Shown in pieces: positions 51,601 to 60,513 of a stretch of 64,000 nucleotides of DNA. The position numbers were made by a program, and so were the translations under genes. Source of the stretch: Scatonaster sp045598705 (lineage in GTDB: Bacteria; Bacillota; Clostridia; Saccharofermentanales; Saccharofermentanaceae); assembly GCA_045598705.1 (NCBI GenBank), contig JAZLMM010000007.1, forward strand, positions 1 through 64,000, given 5' to 3'. A model generated the notes under the pieces. It saw only the letters and a list, made by a program, of their open reading frames with translations. It had not been told where the DNA came from and did not search any database. Positions within the stretch are counted from its first letter, which is position 1, and the number at the start of each line of letters is the position of its first letter.

Positions 51601-54494
51601 AGATCACAATTCATGCTTCTTCTACGGCTGCGACGGTTGAACTTAAGAAAATCCCAGTTGCAGAGAACTTTACACTTTGCGAAGATGAGAGTACGGCTCA
51701 AATCGATGGTCTATACTTAGTCGTAAGTCAACAAAATGTAAAGGTAAACATCCCGAAGAACAAAGCAGACCAATCTTATCCGGTTTCAATTACTAATACA
51801 TACCAAGATTATTCATTGAAGGTGACCAAGAAGGTTACAGGTGATGTTCCGGATTCAATGAGTGATATGGTCTACAAGTTTACAATCAAGGACGAGAACG
51901 GGAAATATCTCCAAGAGAATGGAACGATTGCGTCAAATGCATATGAATTTGAAATCAAGGGTGATGAGACGTTGACGCTTCCTGCCAGCACCAATGGACC
52001 TTTTATCATTCAAGAGACAACAACAAATTCAAATATCTTCCTTAAGTTAGATACGACCTACTATATGGGTAGCGACGAGTTAGTAGATGGAAAGATCGAG
52101 TATCCCACCGATGCTTCTTCCGTAAGTGTTACGATTGTGAATGACTATACTTATCTTAACAAGCAAGCGAAGGTAAGTCTGGAAGCAAGCAAGACCTATA
52201 GCGTCAATGATGTGAATCAGACATTGTCCGGTGATGAATTCTCATTCACATTGACGAAGTCCGGTGAGCAGAATCCGACACAGATTCGGAAGAATGGTGC
52301 GAACGGAGTCGTTACATTCGAAGACCTAAGCTTTGATACAGTAGGAACGTATACCTATACTGTGAAAGAAGAAAAGGGTACAGACACAACGATCACATAC
52401 GATGAGACTGTCTACACAGTAGAAATCGTTGTTGCGAAGAACGCTACAACCGGTGAACTGACAGCAACCAAGACCATTAAGAAGGGGTCTACGACAGTTG
52501 GCACCATGACATTCGCAAACAAGAAGGTTTCTGGAGTCGATGTAACGCTTGAGGCAAGCAAGACCTATACGATCGATGATGAACCACAGACGCTGACAGA
52601 TGGCCAGTTCACCTTCACTTTGACAGAGAAGGGTAAGACAGATCCGTTGCAGACGAAGTACAATGATGCAAATAGTAAGGTAAGCTTCGATAAACTGTCC
52701 TTCTATAAGCCAGGAACATACACCTATACCGTAGCCGAGAAGGCTGGCACGGATACATCTATCGTTTACGACGATACAATCTATACTGTAGAGATTGTTG
52801 TAAGCGAGAGTAATGGAAAGTTGGAAGTAACAAAGACCATCAAGAAGGATGCGACTGAAGTTGGCGTTATGAGCTTCGTAAACAAGCAATTCACACCGAA
52901 AGATGTGGAACTTGAGGCAAGTAAGAGTTATACGCTCGATGGTGAACCACAGACGCTGACAGATGGTCAGTTCACCTTCACTTTGACAGAGAAGGGTAAG
53001 ACAGATCCGTTGCAGACGAAGTACAACGATGCAAATAGTAAGGTAAGCTTCGATAAACTGTCCTTCTATAAGCCAGGAACGTACACCTATACCGTGGCCG
53101 AGACACCTGGTACAGATGCTACGATTGACTACGACGACACAATCTACACAGTAGAGGTGGTTGTAATCGAAGAAAATGGCTCGTTGTCTGTGAGCAAGAA
53201 ACTCTTGAAGGGTACAGATGAAGTTACAGATCTAAGCTTTGTAAATACCAAGACGAGTTATGTTAAAGTTAATCTGGAAGCAAGTAAGTCTTACCTGATC
53301 GATGGTGTAGCGCAGACGTTGTCTGGTAACGAGTTTGCGTTCACACTGACGAAGTCCGGTGATACTGAACCGCTCCAGACCAAGTACAACGATGGAACTG
53401 GTAAGGTCGTCTTCGATACATTGAAGTTTGAGAACGCTGGTACTTATACCTATACCGTAGCTGAGAAGGCTGGCACGGATACATCTATCGTGTACGATGA
53501 TACGATCTACACCGTTGAAATCGTAGTAACTGGTACAGCAGGACATCTTGAAGTTTCGAAGAAGATCTTGAAGGGCAGCGACGAAGTTGCGTCTATGAAC
53601 TTTGAGAACACCACAACAACACCTGGTAAGGGTAGCCTGAAACTTACAAAGACGATTACGGGTCCTGTGACAGAAGAACAGTTGAAGAAACTGACTTTTA
53701 CAGTCACGACTGTGGCAGGTGATCCTGTATGGAATGGTGCACTTGGTGATGCAACTAAGTTCACAAAGACGGGTGAGATGGCCTACGAGGCACTGATTAG
53801 TGATTTGACTGCAGGCGAGAAGTATGTTGTCACAGAGTCCATGTATAACGTAGAGGGCTTGTTCGTCACAGTGACCTACACAATTGATGCAGGTGCTGTC
53901 AATAATGGAGCGAAGACTTCTGGAGTGGGCATTTATAAGGATAAGACAACAGTTGTAGCATTCAAGGATGCTTACTCAACTGATGAGAACGATCCGACGC
54001 CTACGCCGACACCAACACCTACACCAACGCCTACACCTACGCCGACTCCGAAACCGACGCCTACACCGTCTCCAGTACCGACGCCTACGCCAACACCGGT
54101 TCCGACACCGACGCCAACACCGGTTCCGACACCGACGTCAACACCGACACCTTCTGGTTCCCCGACTCCTACGGGAACAAAGGGTGTCAAGCGAGTAACC
54201 AATGATGGCAAGGAAGTACCGAAGAAAGACTACGATAAAGATGGTAATCTGACGCAGAGCTACATTGATACCTTGACACTTGGTGTACACCGAGTGGTGA
54301 TTACCTACACGGATGGTACGTCAAGAACGATCACCTACACCGTGAAGGAAGACGGAACAGGCAGACATGTTGTCAAGACAGGTGAGGCAGCAAATACGCG
54401 TACGACAATTACCGGCGCAGTGTTGGTTATTGCAGGCCTTGGAATAGTTCTTTACAAGGCTCGTCGCAAAGAAACCGAGGAATGCGAGATGTAA
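48672..54494 (+). CDS. Giant cell-wall-anchored repeat protein (Cna-B/FctA-type pilin or adhesin)
   Basis: A 1940-residue surface protein. Signal peptide-like N-terminus (LLGLTSALLATSIVVGTIAY); residues to about 530 form a unique head; about 530-1170 hold several Cna-B/DUF7601-type modules (LKLKKLVTVDGG, LTITKAFGE, LAITKKMVGSG, LKVTKKVTGDV) ending in TNTY; about 1170-1650 hold four FctA-like pilin isopeptide modules (VxLEASKxYxxDxxxQTL ... TYTYTV) of some 121 residues. Then a Pro-Thr stalk, a domain of about 60 residues, sorting signal VVKTGE, a membrane helix and a basic tail. Anchoring to peptidoglycan by sortase is expected, but no sortase is in the window. Isopeptide bonds would make it a stiff, protease-resistant fibre. 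Confidence 0.88.
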   Translation: MKKRFSNKKLLGLTSALLATSIVVGTIAYRKLPKTKNGQVYSNHVYAAGSFLNFDSASAVNYATVLGDLAKYGIISDEIYQVGHMETTFATKNFINPKGNAQPWNDDVDLAGLEPVYFVIAHMDSDSYAYFGQTYITNPPTDMKFVIDTTEELATNGQIYTDTSRCHADLIYRTASQGDLEAKVDDMISSIQNTSEAFLAKDAFDSEEIAQYTGDEKAVIDLDSDEYENATIYINVEEGAKFNRCIASTEGVTIKKRPSTVVVFNVKDSGNVLLNKYSVQVDTNGDKVNETIMSDTTHSGDDSEHNKQVDEYICKKIIWNVPNASKISYKITAGLFLAPNEDTVGSVDGSSAGWIAAGGRTEIRSGEFHYINHGRPDDTPDTGDKMRLIVNKAFAPVGTDADKVVDSEMSNIFVKEDQYEFTITETESDYVTPVQDGLTDTQKVDANGQVVFPDIEADADEIDPFAGLHRYFVISEGDMDSSVDSNIQKSKGVILVDVYITYANGKVKYAVNAKQYQNASNISSDGLISTISNAEVKNATFSLGGFYNYYDKKPAELKLKKLVTVDGGSTSTFPSDYKAKISLKQGSFYVQDTTGALSTKEHYFEVAKDGSVTITNLLPGKYVVEEILDGVPGYKFKSKEINVDGSTDWEIQLDSNASKEATITNTYTESDDSALIVKKSVLLNNNKGNLSDFAGKKYEFSVKVGNYYLQDTEGTLGSTEVFFAITYDPSNPSANQIAFYGIPKNTQCVVSEKLGAWTGDMQFINVEGYIFDTGNSTTLTTVTTPNSSDAVTAELKNIYTSNQAVGKLTITKAFGEYNVNNRFQPKQTIDPADLGDLSQLVIVLNGPKGYTREIAWSEFSNGSFTIDELPLGTYTITEKGADATSSDKWEFSQLVVGTYEGEACTLAVWNSPLTYKITNNYEQKKTASLAITKKMVGSGSAEKDIVFTLKNAAGQYATFNTSNELTGYSDTLTDACKITIHASSTAATVELKKIPVAENFTLCEDESTAQIDGLYLVVSQQNVKVNIPKNKADQSYPVSITNTYQDYSLKVTKKVTGDVPDSMSDMVYKFTIKDENGKYLQENGTIASNAYEFEIKGDETLTLPASTNGPFIIQETTTNSNIFLKLDTTYYMGSDELVDGKIEYPTDASSVSVTIVNDYTYLNKQAKVSLEASKTYSVNDVNQTLSGDEFSFTLTKSGEQNPTQIRKNGANGVVTFEDLSFDTVGTYTYTVKEEKGTDTTITYDETVYTVEIVVAKNATTGELTATKTIKKGSTTVGTMTFANKKVSGVDVTLEASKTYTIDDEPQTLTDGQFTFTLTEKGKTDPLQTKYNDANSKVSFDKLSFYKPGTYTYTVAEKAGTDTSIVYDDTIYTVEIVVSESNGKLEVTKTIKKDATEVGVMSFVNKQFTPKDVELEASKSYTLDGEPQTLTDGQFTFTLTEKGKTDPLQTKYNDANSKVSFDKLSFYKPGTYTYTVAETPGTDATIDYDDTIYTVEVVVIEENGSLSVSKKLLKGTDEVTDLSFVNTKTSYVKVNLEASKSYLIDGVAQTLSGNEFAFTLTKSGDTEPLQTKYNDGTGKVVFDTLKFENAGTYTYTVAEKAGTDTSIVYDDTIYTVEIVVTGTAGHLEVSKKILKGSDEVASMNFENTTTTPGKGSLKLTKTITGPVTEEQLKKLTFTVTTVAGDPVWNGALGDATKFTKTGEMAYEALISDLTAGEKYVVTESMYNVEGLFVTVTYTIDAGAVNNGAKTSGVGIYKDKTTVVAFKDAYSTDENDPTPTPTPTPTPTPTPTPTPKPTPTPSPVPTPTPTPVPTPTPTPVPTPTSTPTPSGSPTPTGTKGVKRVTNDGKEVPKKDYDKDGNLTQSYIDTLTLGVHRVVITYTDGTSRTITYTVKEDGTGRHVVKTGEAANTRTTITGAVLVIAGLGIVLYKARRKETEECEM
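52581..53102 (+). repeat. Near-identical 159-bp segments, 363 bp apart
   Basis: 52581-52739 and 52944-53102 differ at only a handful of silent positions while the sequence between has diverged. They code for the conserved half of two FctA-like modules, which suggests recent duplication or gene conversion. Confidence 0.85.
53991..54165 (+). repeat. Pro-Thr low-complexity stalk region
   Basis: Runs of CC(N)AC(N) hexamers coding for (PT)n with inserted PK, PS and PV. Typical of wall-spanning stalks. The hexamer array should vary in length between strains. Confidence 0.85.
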
Positions 54495-54531
54495 TTCTCA
54501 CTTGTAAAAGAACCTAACATGTATAAGTAAA

Positions 54532-54579
54532 AAAGATGTCTCATGCGTGATGTAAATCAAATCACCGTGAGACATCTTT
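54532..54579. terminator. Bidirectional terminator between convergent genes
   Basis: AAAGATGTCTCA and TGAGACATCTTT form a perfect 12-bp stem with a short inner stem (TGAT/ATCA). A-runs and T-runs flank it on both sides, so it can serve the surface protein gene and tmcAL. Confidence 0.85.
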
Positions 54580-54608
54580 AATATCTTAAGCGTTGCAGAA
54601 ACTATATG

Positions 54609-55928
54609 TCAGCGATAGATGCGATTGCGCTTGAACTGAACGACTTCTTGATGGAAGTCTTCATCCCATGTACCCCGTGCGTGGAAAGTCCAGAAGTCAT
54701 GACTGATTCGATCGAGCTCGTCCATGCGAGTGAGCATCAAATCTTTGCCATAGTGAAGTGCATCTGATGCACGGGAGAAAATCGGTATCTTGACCGATCT
54801 GCGCATGTCTTTTAAGATTGTGCGCCCTTTCTCGGAGAATCCCAATAGGCGCAGATACGTTGGATTGGAAAGAGATTGCAAATCTTGTTCTTTCTGACCA
54901 ATTAGAAGAGATGTGACTGCGCGCATGATTCGTGTATAAGCGAAGCAGCGCGTGCTGGCAGCTTGACGGAATTGTTCAGAAAGTGGAATGTCTGATTGGA
55001 AGGAAAGCTTAGAAACAGTATGCTTGAGGTGCGCAGCAAGTCCTGAATTCATATATGCGTACTGTTCTAAGTCATCTACACACATTGCACGAAGGAGTGG
55101 AAAAGCAGCAGAAATAAGCGTCTCTTCTCCAAGTGGTGGCGTTCCGGCATTCCACTTCTGGAGCATTTCAGCCAGCATGGGTGCAGGTACATGTTCAGCA
55201 AGACTGTTAAGACGGGAAATCCAATCCCCATGGGGAAGAGTCTGATACTGATGAAACACTTGTTGTCGGATAGCTGCGGCACTCGGAAGAACCTCCGTGG
55301 TGAGCGAAACGCTGTGATATGCACCCATTCTTTGGATTAGATGGGGAGTAATTGCTCCATCAGAAGAAGAGATTTCTCGCAGGTAGGAAATGGCCAGAAG
55401 ATTATTTGGCTCACGAATAATGGAAGTAAATTTCTCGGCAGTCAATGGACAGGAGATATTGGATTCTGTTGAAAGAGAAGCGAGTGCGGCGGCTTCCCAA
55501 GCGGCGGCATATACCAGCCCTTCTTTCAATTTCTGATCAAGTTCTGTCTGGAAAACTGCATCGTGTTCGAAGTCTATCTTTGCGATTTCTTGAAGGTCGG
55601 AAAGCGAATCATGTTCTGCACCAAAATAGAGATCGGTGACCAAGGTGGTTGCAAGTAAGGAATGTACAGCGCCGTGGGCAAAACGGTCTGCAGAGGCGCA
55701 GGCGAAGGTGAATGGTAGTTCAAATACTACATCTACACCGCAGGATAAGATTGCACACACACGACTTCTGCGGTCTATGATGGCCGGTTCACCGCGCTGT
55801 ACAAAATCACCACTCATCATGACAATGATTGGTGTATCTGCACCGAGCTCCTCTCTGATTTGATGAATCAGATATTGATGCCCTTCGTGAAAAGGATTGT
55901 ATTCGGCGATGATTCCGGCAATGTGCAT
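54609..55928 (-). CDS. tmcAL: tRNA(Met) cytidine acetate ligase TmcAL
   Basis: A 439-residue nucleotidyltransferase-like protein. Start MHIAGIIAEYNPFHEGHQYLIHQ with the HxGH-like nucleotide site, then MSGDFVQRGEPAIIDRRSR and FELPFTFACASADRFAHGAV, all typical of TmcAL (YlbM). It makes N4-acetylcytidine at the wobble base of elongator tRNA(Met) from acetate and ATP. GGAGG seven bases upstream decides ATG 55928 over a longer frame. Confidence 0.93.
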   Translation of the reverse strand: MHIAGIIAEYNPFHEGHQYLIHQIREELGADTPIIVMMSGDFVQRGEPAIIDRRSRVCAILSCGVDVVFELPFTFACASADRFAHGAVHSLLATTLVTDLYFGAEHDSLSDLQEIAKIDFEHDAVFQTELDQKLKEGLVYAAAWEAAALASLSTESNISCPLTAEKFTSIIREPNNLLAISYLREISSSDGAITPHLIQRMGAYHSVSLTTEVLPSAAAIRQQVFHQYQTLPHGDWISRLNSLAEHVPAPMLAEMLQKWNAGTPPLGEETLISAAFPLLRAMCVDDLEQYAYMNSGLAAHLKHTVSKLSFQSDIPLSEQFRQAASTRCFAYTRIMRAVTSLLIGQKEQDLQSLSNPTYLRLLGFSEKGRTILKDMRRSVKIPIFSRASDALHYGKDLMLTRMDELDRISHDFWTFHARGTWDEDFHQEVVQFKRNRIYR

Positions 55929-55957
55929 TTGGGGTCCTCCGGGATAAGTGGTACAAT
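55929..55957 (+). promoter_or_regulatory. Promoter of the downstream membrane-anchored protein gene
   Basis: TTGGGG (55929-55934) and TGGTACAAT (-10 at 55952-55957) with a 17-bp spacer, abutting the divergent tmcAL start codon. Confidence 0.5.
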
Positions 55958-56001
55958 TACTATATCTTATTTTAGGAGATTCGGAAAGGAGCAAAGTGCG
56001 T

Positions 56002-57357
56002 ATGCCATCTTTGACTCAGGTCAAATATACGAATCACAAGTTTGGAAAGGTGGTCAAGATTGTCGGCATCGTAGTTGCCCTTGTGGCAGTAGTGATAGTC
56101 GGCATCTTTCTTCTTCAGCGAAGCGGACTCTTTACGAAGAAGAAAGATACGGATCTGCGTAGTTTCCCAATGTCTCCAGAGATGTCTCAACTGACCATGG
56201 AGAGTGACCTACACACCGGATATCTCTTCTCAAGAACCCAGAAAGTCTTGATGGAAGACAGAAAGCAGGAACCTTGGGTGTTGAATTGGTATGTGATCTC
56301 TGGCACTACAAGAAGTGTACCAGCCATGCAGTCAAGGTATGTAGATGCTTTCGATCAAGTGCTCTTGTTGGAAACATATGTGGCGGAAGGAAGCCGAAGC
56401 AAGGCGGATACACTTATGAAAGCAATCGATAGTAAGTTAAGTAATGAAGATGGTTCTTTGCTTGCGTTTATTCGGTTGCCAGAGGGTGAACCTATTGAGA
56501 ATGCAGATGGCTCAATCTACGAAAATGTGGTGTATGCGACTCAGGAACAGGCGCCGATCTCAATGTCTGCTACGAACCGATATTTGCGAGCGCTTCTCAA
56601 TTACTACGACAAGTGGGGTGGTAGCAAAGTTCTGGATAGAATTGAGCAACTAACTGAAATCATCTTTCGTTCAGAGACAACAACCGCCTACAAAGCAGCT
56701 GACCGACTTGCTGCGCCAACGCCTGTCCCGGTAACAGAGAAGACATTGGTTCCTGATGTCGTGGAAGAGGAAGAAGAAATCGGTGTAGTGTCTCAAAGCG
56801 GAATAGAATTGTCAGCATTGGATCTGGAAGCCCTTCGCCGAGTAGCGGTGATTCTCCCGGATTATCAGGCACAATACGAGGAAATGGTGCAGATCGTCAA
56901 GGATGGAAAGATCTCATCGACGCTCCCCCTCTATGCATGGATGTACTTAGGGGATGGAAACTACACATACTATGCAGGAAGTGGGAAGAGTGTAGAACTC
57001 GTGCCCGCCCTTTATTGCATGGTATATTTGGCTGAAATTGGTGAGCTGGATCAGGATTGCTACGCCTGGGTGAGTAGCCAAATCTATAATTATGGTTATC
57101 TCTACACTTCGTACAACCTCATATCCGGTGAAGTGGATTCTGAGACGGAGGCCTATGAGGCATACCCGCTAGTGTTATACCTTGCCATAATCAATGAGGA
57201 CGAGGACCTTTTCACGGCGACATACTCCGCCATGATGCGCAACTATGCTACCTTGGATACAAGTGAAGCGCTGTACACCTTTTTCCGTGAAGTTGAGAAT
57301 GATCGAATTGCCGTATTTGCACGGGAGAATCTGTTGGCGAAGATCTACATCCGATAA
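56002..57357 (+). CDS. Membrane-anchored extracytoplasmic protein, possible alpha/alpha-barrel
   Basis: A 451-residue protein with a basic N-terminus, one membrane helix (IVGIVVALVAVVIVGIFLL, about 18-36) and an outer domain. Patterns such as WVLNWYVISG, YVDAFDQVLLLETYVAEG, AFIRLPEGEP, SMSATNRYLRALLNYYDKWG and LYAWMYLGDGNYTYY recall helical hairpin barrels of glycosidases such as family 8, but no catalytic motif is certain. Role unknown. ATG 56002 was chosen with AAGGAG at 55986-55991; GTG 55996 is possible. Confidence 0.6.
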   Translation: MPSLTQVKYTNHKFGKVVKIVGIVVALVAVVIVGIFLLQRSGLFTKKKDTDLRSFPMSPEMSQLTMESDLHTGYLFSRTQKVLMEDRKQEPWVLNWYVISGTTRSVPAMQSRYVDAFDQVLLLETYVAEGSRSKADTLMKAIDSKLSNEDGSLLAFIRLPEGEPIENADGSIYENVVYATQEQAPISMSATNRYLRALLNYYDKWGGSKVLDRIEQLTEIIFRSETTTAYKAADRLAAPTPVPVTEKTLVPDVVEEEEEIGVVSQSGIELSALDLEALRRVAVILPDYQAQYEEMVQIVKDGKISSTLPLYAWMYLGDGNYTYYAGSGKSVELVPALYCMVYLAEIGELDQDCYAWVSSQIYNYGYLYTSYNLISGEVDSETEAYEAYPLVLYLAIINEDEDLFTATYSAMMRNYATLDTSEALYTFFREVENDRIAVFARENLLAKIYIR

Positions 57358-57397
57358 GAAGAGGCGAACATGCTAATATTTCAGGAAAAGTAATGTG

Positions 57398-57925
57398 ATG
57401 GAGAAGAAATCAACGACAAGAAACAAAGAACGAGACATGACCCGCAAAGTCGCGTTGTCAGGTGTTCTGGCTGCGTTGGTCTTCTGTGGCACGCAGATTC
57501 GCATTTCAACCGGACTTGGATATATCAATCTAGGTGATGGAGTAGCGATATTCTGTGGGGTCGTATTGGGTCCCATCGGCGGAATTTCTGCTGGGATTGG
57601 CTCGGCATTATCTGATCTTCTGGCCGGGTATCCTCAGTTTATTCTCCCAACTTTCCTGATACGTGGCGCCATGGGGTTAATATCCGGAAGCTTGATTCGA
57701 CAATCTTCTGGAGTCCTTCGAAGAACGCTCGTGTTCCTTCTTTGTGAATGTATCATGCTAATAGGTTATTTTGGCTTTGAAATATTCTATTACAACTGGA
57801 GTGGAGCTTGTGCTTCGCTCCTAATGAACGCAATTCAAGCTGCAGTCGGTATTGTGCTGGCATTGATTTTGTATGATGCCATGCGAAATCTGCCAATTTC
57901 ACATGAAGAGGAACCTCGTTCCTAA
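57398..57925 (+). CDS. ECF transporter substrate-binding (S) component
   Basis: A 175-residue integral membrane protein with about six helices. The motif GYINLGDGVAIFCGVVLGPIGGISAGIGSALSDLLAGYP is typical of ECF S components of the pyrimidine/thiamine-related type (HmpT-like). It binds a vitamin or precursor and works with an ECF energy module encoded elsewhere. Substrate unknown. The basic N-terminus carries an Ala-containing helix (RKVALSGVLAAL) that contacts the T component. Confidence 0.87.
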   Translation: MEKKSTTRNKERDMTRKVALSGVLAALVFCGTQIRISTGLGYINLGDGVAIFCGVVLGPIGGISAGIGSALSDLLAGYPQFILPTFLIRGAMGLISGSLIRQSSGVLRRTLVFLLCECIMLIGYFGFEIFYYNWSGACASLLMNAIQAAVGIVLALILYDAMRNLPISHEEEPRS

Positions 57926-57980
57926 GTTTAACCGTTCCTAAGTTTGGCAGACTGTCCTAGAAATGGTACTTCACTTGGGG

Positions 57981-57986
57981 TATAAT
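57981..57986 (+). promoter_or_regulatory. -10 element of the pcrA promoter
   Basis: A consensus TATAAT stands 41 bases upstream of the start codon with no clear -35. The leader has a direct repeat CTATTACAATT (57991-58001 and 58003-58013). Confidence 0.45.
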
Positions 57987-58026
57987 GCACCTATTACAAT
58001 TCCTATTACAATTTCTGGAGGACGAG

Positions 58027-60417
58027 ATGGAAGACTTGCTTGCGAAACTGAATGATGAACAGAAGAGAGCGGTATTACACGATGAAGGCCCGCTTCTGAT
58101 TCTGGCGGGAGCAGGCTCAGGTAAGACCCGAGTGATTACCTACCGAATTGCCTATCTCATCCAGAACAGAGGTGTTTTCCCCTCCAATATTCTAGCGATT
58201 ACCTTTACGAATAAGGCGGCCAATGAGATGCGTGAGCGTCTGGAAGGACTAATTGGCGATGTGTCCCGAAACATGTGGGTGGGAACATTCCACTCTATGT
58301 TTGCTCGTATTCTGCGAAGACATGCAGAGATTCTGGGCTATACTCCTACTTATACGATTCTGGATAGCGATGACCAGCAGAAAGTGATCAAAGAAGTCAT
58401 CAAGGAGATGGAACTGAACGACAAACTATTTGCACCACGTCAGGTTCAGGGAATGATTAGTAAGGCAAAGAACGACATGCAGTCGGTCGATGATTTTGAA
58501 CGGGAAGCCGGCGGAGATTTCCGTATGCAGAAGATTGCCATGATATATCGCCGATATAACGATAAGCTGAAGGCGAATAATGCGATGGACTTCGACGATA
58601 TCCTCTTCTATACGGTGAAACTTTTCCAAGAGAATCCGGATATCCTCACGATGTATCAGGATAAGTTCAAGTACATTTTGGTAGATGAGTATCAAGATAC
58701 CAACCACTGCCAGTATTTGATGATTCAACTTCTGGCCAAGCGTTACCGCAATCTCTGCGTGGTCGGTGACGATGATCAGTCCATCTATTCCTTCCGTGGG
58801 GCAGATTTAAGAAATATTCTGGATTTTGAGAAGGATTTCCGAGATACGGAGATCATTAAGCTGGAAGAGAACTACCGTTCGACCGAGACGATTCTTAAGG
58901 CGGCTAATGCTGTCATCGCACACAACAAGAAACGTAAGGATAAGGCGCTTCGTACTAGCGGTGAACAGGGCGAGAAGATTACTTTCCTTTGGGCGGATCA
59001 CCACGGAATAGAATCCTACTATTGTGCGGAACGGATTAAGCGTGAGGCGGAATCTGGTGTGGTGCCGTACCGCGAAGTAGCCATCTTATATCGTATGAAC
59101 TCTCTTTCACGTACCATCGAGTCTGCACTTCGAGAGAAGGGTGTGCCATACCGCGTGTATGGTGGCATGCGATTCTATGATCGTAAAGAAATTAAGGACG
59201 TGCTGGCGTATCTGCGACTGATTTATGCAGACGAAGACAACTACGCATTTGAACGCATCATCAATGTGCCGAAGCGTGGTATTGGTGATACAACGGTTGA
59301 GCGTATCTTGGCAATCTCAGAGAGTGAACATCTCCCCGCATTGGATGTTTGCCGCAAGGCTGTGCAATATCCGGAACTGAACCGTGTAGCGAGCAAACTA
59401 TATGATTTTGCTATTCTGATCGAAGATCTGCGAAGAGTAATGCGCGAGAATCAGGCGTCTTTCTCGGAATTTATCGAGTATGTGCAGGATAAGACCGGCA
59501 TGGTCAATGAGATCATCGAACAACAGGAGAAGAAGGGCGAGATGGTGGATCGCGTGGAGAACCTCAAGGAACTCCTTTCTGAAGCGGTTGAATTTGAGAC
59601 ACGACGGAAGGCGGAGATCGAACAGTCCATGAATCTGCCGGAGGAAATCGATCCGAAGGAAGCAGCACTTCTGGCGGATGAACCTAATTTCGGATCAGAT
59701 CTGACGGGGATTCTGGGTGCATATTTGCAGAATGCGGCACTCTATTCAGAAGGAGATGATTCAGACGACTCGGAAGAGTATGTGCGTCTGATGACCATCC
59801 ATAGTGCCAAGGGTCTGGAGTTTACCTCTGTTTATCTCGTCGGCGTTGATGAGACCATTTTCCCGAGTGCGCGTTCGGTGGATAACGATGAGGTGGAAGA
59901 AGAACGTCGACTGATGTATGTTGCCATTACACGAGCCAAGAGAAAACTTACGATCATCTCAGCAAGAAGTCGAATGCTCTTTGGTAAGACTACGAATCTG
60001 CAACCTTCTCGTTTCCTGAAAGAGATACCAAGAGAATACTTGAATCCAATTGCCAATAAGCGGCAGGAAGCCCCCAAGACGCCGGCGAATCCCAGATTCA
60101 ATCGTGATGACGGGCAACGTGAAGGATATGGGTATAATCGAAGTGAGCGTGTCATCAGTTATGGAGGAACAGCATCTCAAGGAACCCCCAAGGAGAAGCC
60201 ATACATACCTGTTTTCCAGAAGAAATCATCTGTCGGTTCAACATCTGATTTCACTGCGGATTCTATCAGCAAGGGTATGCGTGTCAACCATCCGCGATTC
60301 GGAGAAGGTATCGTTATCTCTTGTGAGAAAGTAGCCGGAGATGCACTAGTGTGTGTGGATTTTGATGGCATGAAGAAGAATATGCTACTCAATAAGTCTG
60401 GCTTGAAGAGATGTTGA
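58027..60417 (+). CDS. pcrA: ATP-dependent DNA helicase PcrA
   Basis: A 796-residue superfamily 1A helicase. Motifs: LNDEQKRAV (Q), AGAGSGKTRV (I), TFTNKAANEMRER (Ia), DEYQDTN (II), GDDDQSIYSFRGAD (III), NYRSTETIL (IV), MTIHSAKGLEF (V) and EERRLMYVAITRAK (VI). The C-terminal MRVNHPRFGEGIVISCE segment is the PcrA Tudor-like domain that binds RNA polymerase. It unwinds DNA 3'-5' in repair and removes RecA and stalled transcription complexes. GGAGG decides ATG 58027. Confidence 0.96.
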   Translation: MEDLLAKLNDEQKRAVLHDEGPLLILAGAGSGKTRVITYRIAYLIQNRGVFPSNILAITFTNKAANEMRERLEGLIGDVSRNMWVGTFHSMFARILRRHAEILGYTPTYTILDSDDQQKVIKEVIKEMELNDKLFAPRQVQGMISKAKNDMQSVDDFEREAGGDFRMQKIAMIYRRYNDKLKANNAMDFDDILFYTVKLFQENPDILTMYQDKFKYILVDEYQDTNHCQYLMIQLLAKRYRNLCVVGDDDQSIYSFRGADLRNILDFEKDFRDTEIIKLEENYRSTETILKAANAVIAHNKKRKDKALRTSGEQGEKITFLWADHHGIESYYCAERIKREAESGVVPYREVAILYRMNSLSRTIESALREKGVPYRVYGGMRFYDRKEIKDVLAYLRLIYADEDNYAFERIINVPKRGIGDTTVERILAISESEHLPALDVCRKAVQYPELNRVASKLYDFAILIEDLRRVMRENQASFSEFIEYVQDKTGMVNEIIEQQEKKGEMVDRVENLKELLSEAVEFETRRKAEIEQSMNLPEEIDPKEAALLADEPNFGSDLTGILGAYLQNAALYSEGDDSDDSEEYVRLMTIHSAKGLEFTSVYLVGVDETIFPSARSVDNDEVEEERRLMYVAITRAKRKLTIISARSRMLFGKTTNLQPSRFLKEIPREYLNPIANKRQEAPKTPANPRFNRDDGQREGYGYNRSERVISYGGTASQGTPKEKPYIPVFQKKSSVGSTSDFTADSISKGMRVNHPRFGEGIVISCEKVAGDALVCVDFDGMKKNMLLNKSGLKRC

Positions 60418-60513
60418 GTCAATCTTTCTGCATATAACGATTCTGTCACAGAAGACTTGTGGCGGGAAGAAACGTGCTATACTGATGAAAGTGAGCGAAG
60501 GGAGGCGACGTAT

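Noticed and set aside
53972..54211. Minus-strand frame coding for a Val-Gly repeat protein
   Set aside because: It is the shadow of the Pro-Thr repeats of the adhesin on the other strand.
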